Source: Rhodoferax sp.
GTDB taxonomy: Bacteria; Pseudomonadota; Gammaproteobacteria; Burkholderiales; Burkholderiaceae
Direction: 5' to 3'
Length of the DNA stretch: 6,170 nt
NCBI GenBank assembly: GCA_020048295.1
Contig: JAIFMT010000201.1
Span: 1 to 6,170 of the forward strand
Part shown: positions 1-6,170 of the stretch, piece by piece
Layout of the letters: the number at the start of each line of letters is the position of its first letter
How positions within the stretch are numbered: position 1 is the first letter of the stretch
Notes under the pieces: generated by a model
Database searches by the model: none
What the model was told of the DNA's origin: nothing
The model's input: only the letters and a program-made list of their open reading frames with translations
Program-made: the position numbers and the translations under genes

Positions 1-1356
<1,356 letters not shown>

Positions 1357-1415
1357 TGTTTTAGGCTTCTAGCTCATATCCAGCAAGCGCAAGTAGCTAG
1401 TTTAATTGTAGCAAA
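1357..1415. repeat. Degenerate intergenic palindromic repeat after gyrB (Comamonadaceae-type, tentative)
   Basis: The gap between gyrB and the cyclase gene is A/T-richer than its surroundings and holds nested imperfect palindromes. CTAGCT at 1369-1374 is the exact reverse complement of AGCTAG at 1395-1400, with a 20-nt loop. GCTA at 1396-1399 pairs with TAGC at 1409-1412 around an AT-rich centre, so the second arm can switch between two hairpins. The wording (AGGCTTCTAGC..., CCAGCAAGCGCAAGTAGCTA) resembles a repeat I recall as dispersed in intergenic regions of Comamonadaceae genomes. That link is from memory, not a search. It could act as a weak 3' end for gyrB mRNA, but there is no proper U-tract. 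Confidence 0.45.
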
Positions 1416-1423
1416 GTGATGCC

Positions 1424-3022
1424 ATGACCGACAAAAAACCGTTCGAGATTGCACGGGAAACGCTCAAGCAGCTCACCGTTCGCAAGCTGGCCCCCACGCC
1501 CATGAACTACCAGCGCCTCTACAGTGAGATTGCCGGGCTGCCCATCGAGCCACCTTTTCCGGCGGACCGACTGCGTGAGATTGCGCTGGCGCTACCGACC
1601 AAAACACCGGGCCAGCAGCGCCAGCGCGGCTTGCTCGAATCGGCCATTGGCAACCTCAACTGGGACGGTGTCAAAGCCGCGCTAATGGCATACGGCGGCT
1701 TCAGTCCCGCCGCGACCGAACCCGGCAAAGCCAATGGTGGCCAGATCGATGCGGCAATGCCTGGGGCTGCTGCGCCGCTGACAACTGCGGGTGCGGTTTC
1801 GGCGACACCTGCCTTGGTCAGCGCCCCGGCGTTGACCGCCGATTTTTTTGGCCAGATTGCCCGCATGATCGAATACGCCCTGCCCGCCTTTGGCCAGGAC
1901 GATGCCCGTTTTACGGAGCAGACGCAAACGCTGGTCAAGGCGCTGCGCCAGCCCAATGCCGATGTGCTGGCGCTCAAGCAGATGCTGGCCAGCTACAGCC
2001 AGCGCTTGTCATTTGCCGCTGAAGACCAGGCTGAAATCAAGAGCATGCTGCTCAAGCTGTTGCATCTGATCATTGAGAACATCAGCCACCTGACCATGGA
2101 CGAAGGCTGGCTCAAGGGCCAGGTCGATTCACTGATGGATGTCTGCGTGCCGCCGCTGACGCTGCGCCGCCTCGATGAAGTCGAGCAGCGCCTGAAAGAT
2201 GTCATTTTCAAGCAGACCGAAGCCAAGACCCGCAGCATGCAGGCGCACGAGGAAATGCGCGAAATGCTGGCCACCTTTATCGACCGGCTGGCCGCCATGT
2301 CCGAGAGCACGGGCAGCTTTCACAGCAAGCTCGAAGAAAGCGCCCGGCTGATCGAGCAGGCCAAGACCATCGCCGACATTGCGCCGGTGCTGAAAGACGT
2401 GGTGGGTGCCACGCGGGGCATGGCGCACGACAGCCGCACCGCCCGCAACGAACTGCAAAGCATGAAACGCCGCGCCGAGGCCACCGAGGTGGAGCTGAGC
2501 AAACTGCACCAGGAACTCGACCGCGTCAGCGCGCAGGCGCGCCACGACCCGTTGACCGGTGCACTCAACCGCCAGGGCCTCGACGAAGCGCTGAACCGCG
2601 AGATTTCCAAGGTCAAGCGCCAGGACACGCCGCTGTGTGTGTCGCTGCTCGACATCGACAACTTCAAGCGCCTCAACGACACGCTGGGCCATGCTACCGG
2701 CGACATTGCCCTGGCGCACCTGGCCACAGTGGCGCGTGAGGTGATGCGCCCGCAAGACACGCTGGCGCGCTACGGTGGCGAAGAATTTGTCATCTTGCTG
2801 CCCGACACCCTGCTGGAGCATGGCATTGAAGCCATGACGCGGCTGCAGCGGGAGCTGACCAAGCGGTTTTTCCTGGCGGGCACCGAAAAGGTGCTGATCA
2901 CTTTCAGCGCCGGTGTGGCGCAACTGGCGGCCGACGAGACCGGTTTTGAGGCCATCAAGCGCGCCGACCAGGCCATGTACCTGGCCAAACGGGCCGGTAA
3001 AAACCGCGTTCTCGGTGCTTGA
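1424..3022 (+). CDS. GGDEF-domain diguanylate cyclase, cytoplasmic, with intact I-site
   Basis: Predicted to condense two GTP into the second messenger cyclic di-GMP. The 532-residue protein has no signal peptide or membrane segment. The GGDEF domain fills about residues 370-532. It contains HDPLTGALNR (374-383), LDIDNFK with metal-binding Asp410, the active-site loop GGEEF (451-455), FSAGVA, and the closing ADQAMYLAKRAGKN. RPQD (442-445) lies exactly five residues before GGEEF and matches the RxxD inhibitory site that binds c-di-GMP, so product feedback is expected. A charged, probably coiled-coil segment at about 336-372 leads into the cyclase. The first ~330 residues are helical-looking, with an Ala/Pro-rich linker around 90-140; I do not recognise a named sensor domain there. 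The family's N-terminal motif TPMNYQRLY sits near residue 25. ATG 1424 is the first in-frame start after the gyrB stop and has only a weak Shine-Dalgarno. nnrU follows after 15 bp. Confidence 0.93.
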   Translation: MTDKKPFEIARETLKQLTVRKLAPTPMNYQRLYSEIAGLPIEPPFPADRLREIALALPTKTPGQQRQRGLLESAIGNLNWDGVKAALMAYGGFSPAATEPGKANGGQIDAAMPGAAAPLTTAGAVSATPALVSAPALTADFFGQIARMIEYALPAFGQDDARFTEQTQTLVKALRQPNADVLALKQMLASYSQRLSFAAEDQAEIKSMLLKLLHLIIENISHLTMDEGWLKGQVDSLMDVCVPPLTLRRLDEVEQRLKDVIFKQTEAKTRSMQAHEEMREMLATFIDRLAAMSESTGSFHSKLEESARLIEQAKTIADIAPVLKDVVGATRGMAHDSRTARNELQSMKRRAEATEVELSKLHQELDRVSAQARHDPLTGALNRQGLDEALNREISKVKRQDTPLCVSLLDIDNFKRLNDTLGHATGDIALAHLATVAREVMRPQDTLARYGGEEFVILLPDTLLEHGIEAMTRLQRELTKRFFLAGTEKVLITFSAGVAQLAADETGFEAIKRADQAMYLAKRAGKNRVLGA

Positions 3023-3037
3023 TGCGGTGGTGGATAA

Positions 3038-3619
3038 ATGTGGTACCTGATTTTCGGTTTGACACTGTTTCTCGGGGTGCATTCCGTACGCATCGTCGCA
3101 GACGGCTGGCGCACGCGGCAGCAGCAGCGGCTGGGCCCAGCCGCGTGGCGTGCCATTTATTCGCTGCTGTCGCTGTTGGGCTTGTGCCTGATCGTCTGGG
3201 GGTTTGGTCTGGCGCGGCAAGACCCGCAACAACTGTGGAGCCCACCGGTGGCGCTGCGGCATCTGGCGGCGTTGCTCAATTTACTGGCGTTTGTATTGCT
3301 GGCCGCCGCCTACGTGCCGGCAAATCAGATCAAGGTCCGGGTGCATCACCCGATGCTGGCAGGGGTCAAACTTTGGGCCGCAGCGCATTTGCTGGCCAAT
3401 GGCAACCTGGCCCACATCGTGTTGTTCGGCAGTTTTTTGCTGTGGGCGGTGGCTGATTTTGCGGCGGCACGCCGGCGTGACCGTAGCGGCCCGGCAAGTC
3501 CGCTGCCTGCCACACAAACCGGGGCGACCGGCATCGCGGTGGCGCTGGGTGTGGCGGCATGGCTCGCGGTCACACTGTGGCTGCATGGCCTGCTGATCGG
3601 CGTGCGGCCCTTGGGTTGA
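3038..3619 (+). CDS. NnrU family integral membrane protein
   Basis: A 193-residue polytopic inner-membrane protein with about five hydrophobic segments (roughly 1-18, 38-59, 72-93, 122-143, 164-187). The signature HHPMLAGVKLWAAAHLLANG (103-122) and His15 in the first helix (GVHS) are typical of the NnrU family. NnrU was described in Rhodobacter as a membrane protein needed for nitric-oxide/nitrite metabolism. The same fold family includes the heme-dependent carotenoid isomerase Z-ISO, so conserved histidines such as His15, His104 and His117 could be cofactor ligands; this last step is inference. ATG 3038 is chosen because translation begins directly with the first helix and it lies 15 bp after the cyclase stop. 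The upstream GGTGGTGGA is a poor, close ribosome site. The gene is likely co-transcribed with the cyclase. It converges on the DUF2788 gene with only 3 bp between stop codons. No denitrification gene is nearby, so the biochemical role here is open. Confidence 0.85.
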   Translation: MWYLIFGLTLFLGVHSVRIVADGWRTRQQQRLGPAAWRAIYSLLSLLGLCLIVWGFGLARQDPQQLWSPPVALRHLAALLNLLAFVLLAAAYVPANQIKVRVHHPMLAGVKLWAAAHLLANGNLAHIVLFGSFLLWAVADFAAARRRDRSGPASPLPATQTGATGIAVALGVAAWLAVTLWLHGLLIGVRPLG

Positions 3620-3622
3620 GCC

Positions 3623-3835
3623 TTACTTGATACCCATGAAATACTGGATCAGGTACTTGGCCAGAAAGCCGACAAAGCCAAAGGCCAGCCCGAGAAACAT
3701 CACAAAGGTGCCAAATTTGCCCGCCTTGGACTCCCAGGCCAACTGGCCAATGATGAACAGCATGTAGAGAATGCCCGCACCAATGCCGAACGTCATGCCG
3801 AAGTTGGTGATCTGCTCTTCGTTAAAACCAAACAT
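3623..3835 (-). CDS. DUF2788 family small membrane protein
   Basis: A 70-residue protein whose sequence matches the small membrane family DUF2788 as I remember it: MFGFNEEQ start, then FGMTFGIGAGILYML, IIGQLAWESKAGKFGTF and a second helix. Two membrane helices are predicted at about 12-32 and 42-65, joined by a short polar loop (WESKAGK). No enzymatic motif is visible and the function is unknown. The ATG (3835-3833) overlaps the TGA of the upstream DUF2189 gene by one base (TGATG), and a GGGAG Shine-Dalgarno lies 8 nt upstream inside that gene. Translation is therefore probably coupled, and the two proteins may act together in the inner membrane. Its TAA (3625-3623) lies 3 bp from the convergent nnrU stop. 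Confidence 0.82.
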   Translation of the reverse strand: MFGFNEEQITNFGMTFGIGAGILYMLFIIGQLAWESKAGKFGTFVMFLGLAFGFVGFLAKYLIQYFMGIK

Positions 3836-4677
3836 CAGCGCTGCTCCCGCTCAGGCAAGCCCGACACATCGAGCAAATCACGATAAGCGTGCCAGCTGGC
3901 ATGACCCAGCAGCGGCAGCACCAGCACCAACCCGAGCAGCAAGCTGGCAAATCCCAGCAAAGTCAGCAGCATGATCAGCGCACCCCACAGCGCCAGTGGG
4001 ATCGGGTTGACCAGAATCACCTGCCAACTGGTCGCCACCGCCACCTTGATCGACACCTCGCGATCCAGCAGCAACGGAATGGTCACCACGGTGGACGCAA
4101 AAATCGGTGCCACGAGTACGCCGCCCAGCCCCAGCCACAACTCAAACAAATAACCTTTCTGGGCCAGCACCACATGGGTGATGAAGTCCGGCGGTGTGGT
4201 GATGGGCATGGGGGCCAGCAGCGTGATCAGCCCAGCCGACAGCAGCACCCAGGCGGTGCCGGCAGCGGCCAGCAACAAACCAAACTGCATCAGCCGCCAG
4301 TGCGTGCCGCTCCACGGTTGCAACTGGCCGTTGCGCCAGTTCAACCAGGTGCGCAGCACCAGTTCAAACCGCGGTTGTTCACCGCGCTCCAGCGCGCAGC
4401 TCAGTGCGTACAAACTGGTGGCCAGAATCGGGGCCACCAGCAAAAAACCGGAAAACGCGCCCGCCAACAGCCAGAAGTGTTGGTGCGCCAGCAACAGCAA
4501 CATGCCACCGACAACTGCCATCACCGCGCCATGCAGCAAGCTGACCCAACCGCAGCGGCGCAGGTCGCGCCAACCGCGCCCCAGCCATTGCAATGGTTGC
4601 AACAGTTCGATGCTGCGAACCAGGGCATTGGGGGCGTGGCCTGACGGCCCGCGTGCTGATGGCGGAGAGTTTGGCAT
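3835..4677 (-). CDS. DUF2189 family six-helix integral membrane protein
   Basis: A 280-residue inner-membrane protein with about six hydrophobic segments (approximately 46-64, 68-92, 130-155, 178-202, 219-238, 239-257). The arrangement and conserved pieces fit the uncharacterised family DUF2189: GWRDLRRCGW before the first helix, the VAPILATSLYALS helix, RTWLNWR in the loop, FASTVVTIPLLLDR, ATSWQVILVNPIPLALWG, and LPLLGHASWHAYRDLL near the end. No catalytic motif is seen and the function is unknown. The first ~30 residues are hydrophilic with no signal peptide, so the first helix is probably an uncleaved anchor. ATG 4677 has no clear Shine-Dalgarno, so the exact start is less certain than the frame, but the segment SIELLQPLQWL after it looks like genuine family sequence. 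It is the first gene of a two-gene unit with DUF2788. I could not point to a convincing promoter in the 80 bp upstream. Confidence 0.82.
   Translation of the reverse strand: MPNSPPSARGPSGHAPNALVRSIELLQPLQWLGRGWRDLRRCGWVSLLHGAVMAVVGGMLLLLAHQHFWLLAGAFSGFLLVAPILATSLYALSCALERGEQPRFELVLRTWLNWRNGQLQPWSGTHWRLMQFGLLLAAAGTAWVLLSAGLITLLAPMPITTPPDFITHVVLAQKGYLFELWLGLGGVLVAPIFASTVVTIPLLLDREVSIKVAVATSWQVILVNPIPLALWGALIMLLTLLGFASLLLGLVLVLPLLGHASWHAYRDLLDVSGLPEREQR
3844..3848 (-). promoter_or_regulatory. Ribosome binding site of the DUF2788 gene
   Basis: The minus strand reads GGGAG, 8 nt before the ATG at 3835-3833. It lies inside the last codons of the DUF2189 gene and fixes the start of the small downstream gene, supporting it as a real, translationally coupled gene. 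Confidence 0.6.
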
Positions 4678-4761
4678 GGGTCAGTGCAAGGTTGAGGACA
4701 ACAAAAAACACGTGATGTTGCCACAAGTGCCTGAAATCACCCGCCACCGGCCTTAAATACC

Positions 4762-4798
4762 AAGGGCTGGCAGGTGCACATGGCATCTGCCAGCCCTT
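4762..4798 (-). terminator. Strong hairpin, probable terminator of the Spy-like gene
   Basis: AAGGGCTGGCAG (4762-4773) and CTGCCAGCCCTT (4787-4798) are perfect 12-bp inverted repeats. The stem can extend inward past one G/T position by three more pairs (4775-4777 with 4783-4785), leaving a five-base loop. The hairpin starts 38 bp downstream of the Spy-like stop codon. Read on the minus strand, the stem is followed by GGTATTTAAGG, a short T-rich run. The plus-strand side has no T-run, so termination of the minus-strand Spy-like transcript is the better reading. The U-tract is short, so efficiency is uncertain. It separates that gene from DUF2189. Confidence 0.6.
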
Positions 4799-4836
4799 CC
4801 AGCCAGCGCTGCTGACAGCGACTTGTTACAGCGGCA

Positions 4837-5385
4837 TCATTTCATGGGCTGCATCGGGCCTTGTCCGCGGTGTGGGCCATGGCCGCGACCCCAAACCGCC
4901 AAAGTGGCCGCATCAAAGGTTTTTTGCTGCTCCGGGGTCAGCACCGCATAAAAAGTTTTTGTGGCCTGGGCACGTTGGTCCATGGCCTCTGTCATAGCGG
5001 TGTGGCGCTCGGTTTGCAGGGCCTTCATTTTGTCAAGGCGCTCGGGCGTGCTCAGCTTGGCGATTTCCGTGAAGTCCGGGCGGGCCTGCTGCATCAGTTG
5101 GGCCGGTGGCTTCATGGCACTGGTAAAGGCCGTCCAGGCGGGTTCTTGCGCGGCTGTCAGCTTGAGCTGCGCCTTGAGCAGGGTCTGGCGCTGTTCCATG
5201 CGCGCCTGCATTCTGGCCGGGTCCATTCCCGTACCTTTGCCCATGCGACCCTGCATGCCGTACTGGCCGTGCATGCCGCCCATCATCGGGTCGCATTGCC
5301 CGCCGCCCATTGGCGACATCGCAAAGGCGACACCGGCAGCGGCCAGCAAGGTGCCTAACAGGGTGAGTTTGAAGCTTGTTTTCAT
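4837..5385 (-). CDS. Periplasmic LTXXQ-motif (Spy/CpxP-like) protein, Met-rich N-terminus
   Basis: Spy/CpxP-family proteins are small helical periplasmic proteins that act as ATP-independent chaperones or modulate envelope-stress sensor kinases. This one has 182 residues. A signal peptide covers residues 1-22 (MKTSFK, hydrophobic core LTLLGTLLAAAGVA, cleavage after AFA). The mature N-terminus is Gly/Met-rich, with ten Met between residues 23 and 63, plus Cys31 and His39. Two LTXXQ motifs follow: LTAAQ at 76-80 and LTPEQ at 149-153. The intervening sequence is charged and helical, with no membrane segment. The C-terminus is Gly/His/Pro-rich (GRGHGPHRG). ATG 5385 is preferred over an upstream in-frame ATG at 5469 because it starts directly at the signal peptide and has AGGA 7 nt upstream; the extra 28 residues would spoil the signal peptide. 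No two-component system gene is visible beside it. The Met/His content suggests metal (copper-like) binding, an inference only. Confidence 0.87.
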   Translation of the reverse strand: MKTSFKLTLLGTLLAAAGVAFAMSPMGGGQCDPMMGGMHGQYGMQGRMGKGTGMDPARMQARMEQRQTLLKAQLKLTAAQEPAWTAFTSAMKPPAQLMQQARPDFTEIAKLSTPERLDKMKALQTERHTAMTEAMDQRAQATKTFYAVLTPEQQKTFDAATLAVWGRGHGPHRGQGPMQPMK

Positions 5386-5392
5386 GGTGATT

Positions 5393-5396
5393 TCCT
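5393..5396 (-). promoter_or_regulatory. Ribosome binding site fixing the Spy-like start
   Basis: The minus strand reads AAAGGAAATCACC directly before ATG 5385-5383, placing AGGA 7 nt from the start codon. This decides the start at 5385 over the in-frame ATG at 5469. Confidence 0.7.
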
Positions 5397-5453
5397 TTGG
5401 GTTAAAGCGGATGACCTGATGTGGCATCGGCGTGAGGAGAAGTGTGCTTGGGC

Positions 5454-5505
5454 TTTGTATCGCAGCCATGCGCGGGAATGAAAGCTTTGTAAAGTTTCGG
5501 GAAAG
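5454..5505 (-). promoter_or_regulatory. Candidate CpxR-like operator and promoter of the Spy-like gene
   Basis: On the plus strand AAAG recurs at 5481, 5491 and 5502, about one helical turn apart. In CpxR-box terms this reads TGAAA (5479-5483), five bases, GTAAA (5489-5493), six bases, GGAAA (5500-5504). The known CpxR consensus is GTAAA-N5-GTAAA; the first two half-sites match 8 of 10 positions. On the minus strand a weak -35 (TTTCAT, 5483-5478) and a -10-like TACAAA (5459-5454) lie 18 bp apart, with the repeats overlapping the -35, as expected for an activated promoter. The resulting start would be about 70 bp before the ATG. This is an eye-made assignment; the regulator could be any OmpR-family response regulator. 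Confidence 0.38.
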
Positions 5506-5557
5506 TTATCGTTGGATTTGATGGGATGATCAGCGTTTCCGTCAAAACCAGACCCAC

Positions 5558-5563
5558 AGGAAG
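5558..5563 (+). promoter_or_regulatory. Ribosome binding site deciding the rdgC GTG start
   Basis: AGGAAG lies 6 nt before GTG 5570. The only nearby in-frame ATG is at 5588, which would delete the conserved FKN segment at the N-terminus and would have no Shine-Dalgarno, so the GTG is preferred. Confidence 0.7.
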
Positions 5564-5569
5564 TCGCTC

Positions 5570-6170
5570 GTGTTCAAAAATATCATCATGTACCGCATCG
5601 CCCCCGATTGGCAAATCACACCGGAGCAGATGGAGGATCGGCTGCAGGCTGGCCGCTTTGTCGAGTGCGGCGCCAGTCAGGAAAAATCAGTCGGCTGGAT
5701 CGAGCCGCGTGGCGTGGCCAACGGGCCGCTGCTCGAATCCGTGGCCGGCCAATGGATTTTGAAGCTGATGGTGGAAACCCGCGCGCTGCCGGCCTCGGTG
5801 GTCAAGCGCAAAACCCAGGAGCGTGTGGCGCAGATCGAAGCCGCCACCGGCCGCAAACCCGGCAAAAAAGAAACCCGCGCCTTACAGGACGATATCCGCC
5901 TGGAGCTGCTGCCGATGGCATTTACCAAGCAGGCCTCCATGCTGCTGTGGTTTGACCGCGAAGCGCGGCTGCTGCTGATCGATGCGGCCAGCCAGGCCGG
6001 GGCCGATGCCGTGGTCACGCTGCTGGTGCAAACGCTGCCGGGGCTGGCGCTCAGCCTGGTCAATACCCAGGTGTCACCGGTGGCAGCCATGTCCGAATGG
6101 CTGATCAGCCAGGAGGCACCCGCCGGCTTTAGTGTTGACCGCGAATGCGAACTCAAAGCCGCTGACGAAT
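5570..6170 (+). CDS. rdgC: Recombination-associated protein RdgC (3' truncated by window edge)
   Basis: RdgC is a nucleoid-associated protein that forms a dimeric ring around duplex DNA and antagonises RecA-promoted strand exchange. The frame is open from GTG 5570 to the window end, giving 200 codons of the usual ~300. The segments line up with E. coli RdgC as I remember it: FKNIIMYRI near the start (FKNLMVYRL in E. coli), GWIEPRG, the run of basic residues around TGRKPGKKETRALQDD (E. coli QGRKLKKTEKDSLKDE), LLPMAFTKQASMLLWFD (LLPRAFSRFSQTMMWID), MSEWLIS (LTEWVRS) and ECELKAADE (EAELKAMLE). No stop or frameshift is seen. The start is GTG, with AGGAAG 6 nt upstream. It is divergent from the Spy-like gene; no clear promoter could be picked out by eye. 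Confidence 0.95.
   Translation, partial: MFKNIIMYRIAPDWQITPEQMEDRLQAGRFVECGASQEKSVGWIEPRGVANGPLLESVAGQWILKLMVETRALPASVVKRKTQERVAQIEAATGRKPGKKETRALQDDIRLELLPMAFTKQASMLLWFDREARLLLIDAASQAGADAVVTLLVQTLPGLALSLVNTQVSPVAAMSEWLISQEAPAGFSVDRECELKAADE

Noticed and set aside
2129..3262. A 377-codon minus-strand frame across the cyclase and nnrU genes
   Set aside because: It is antisense to the GGDEF domain and spans two real genes. Its composition is Arg/Gln/His-rich with no recognisable domain, so it is a shadow frame.
3019..3456. A 145-codon plus-strand frame overlapping the start of nnrU
   Set aside because: It is in a different frame from NnrU, lacks membrane helices or family motifs, and is explained by GC bias.
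3889..4644. A 251-codon Gln/His-rich plus-strand frame
   Set aside because: It is antisense to the DUF2189 gene. The glutamine richness comes from complementing CTG leucine codons of the membrane helices, so it is not a real Q-rich protein.
5386..5469. A longer start for the Spy-like protein at 5469
   Set aside because: The additional 28 residues are polar and precede a perfect signal peptide, while AGGA is correctly spaced before 5385.
5526..5762. A 78-codon plus-strand frame over the rdgC start
   Set aside because: It is in the wrong frame relative to RdgC, which matches the family from GTG 5570 onwards. There is no good ribosome site and no recognisable product.

Overview
The window looks like chromosomal DNA from a betaproteobacterium, most likely family Comamonadaceae (Rhodoferax/Polaromonas/Acidovorax relatives). 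The reasons are high G+C with strong third-position bias, a GyrB with a Gram-negative-type C-terminal insert, an RdgC homologue, the DUF2189/DUF2788 membrane proteins, and an intergenic repeat after gyrB that resembles one I recall from Comamonadaceae genomes. The assignment rests on recognising protein families, not on a search.

Layout, left to right: (1) the C-terminal half of gyrB, entering from the left edge, + strand, 1-1356; (2) a 67-bp gap (1357-1423) holding a degenerate palindromic repeat; (3) a cytoplasmic GGDEF diguanylate cyclase, +, 1424-3022; (4) an NnrU-family membrane protein, +, 3038-3619, only 15 bp further on and probably co-transcribed with it; (5) on the opposite strand, a two-gene unit coding for a DUF2189 six-helix membrane protein (4677-3835) and a DUF2788 two-helix membrane protein (3835-3623), whose stop and start codons overlap by one base; (6) a strong hairpin at 4762-4798, probably the terminator of the next gene; (7) a periplasmic LTXXQ (Spy/CpxP-like) chaperone-type protein, -, 5385-4837, with a methionine-rich N-terminus; (8) a 184-bp divergent intergenic region with phased AAAG/GTAAA-type half-sites that could bind a CpxR-like response regulator; (9) the first 200 codons of rdgC, +, from a GTG at 5570 to the right edge.

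The genes do not form one pathway. gyrB (supercoiling) and rdgC (recombination, RecA antagonism) are housekeeping DNA genes. The cyclase makes the second messenger c-di-GMP and keeps an intact RxxD feedback site. The three membrane proteins and the Spy-like protein belong to the envelope. NnrU has been linked to nitrogen-oxide metabolism elsewhere, but no denitrification gene is visible here.

I see no mobile element, CRISPR array, tRNA/rRNA gene, toxin-antitoxin pair or defence system. This is an ordinary core-genome region. The parts most worth a second look are the putative regulatory site and Met-rich segment of the Spy-like gene, the uncharacterised N-terminal half of the cyclase, and the coupled DUF2189-DUF2788 pair.
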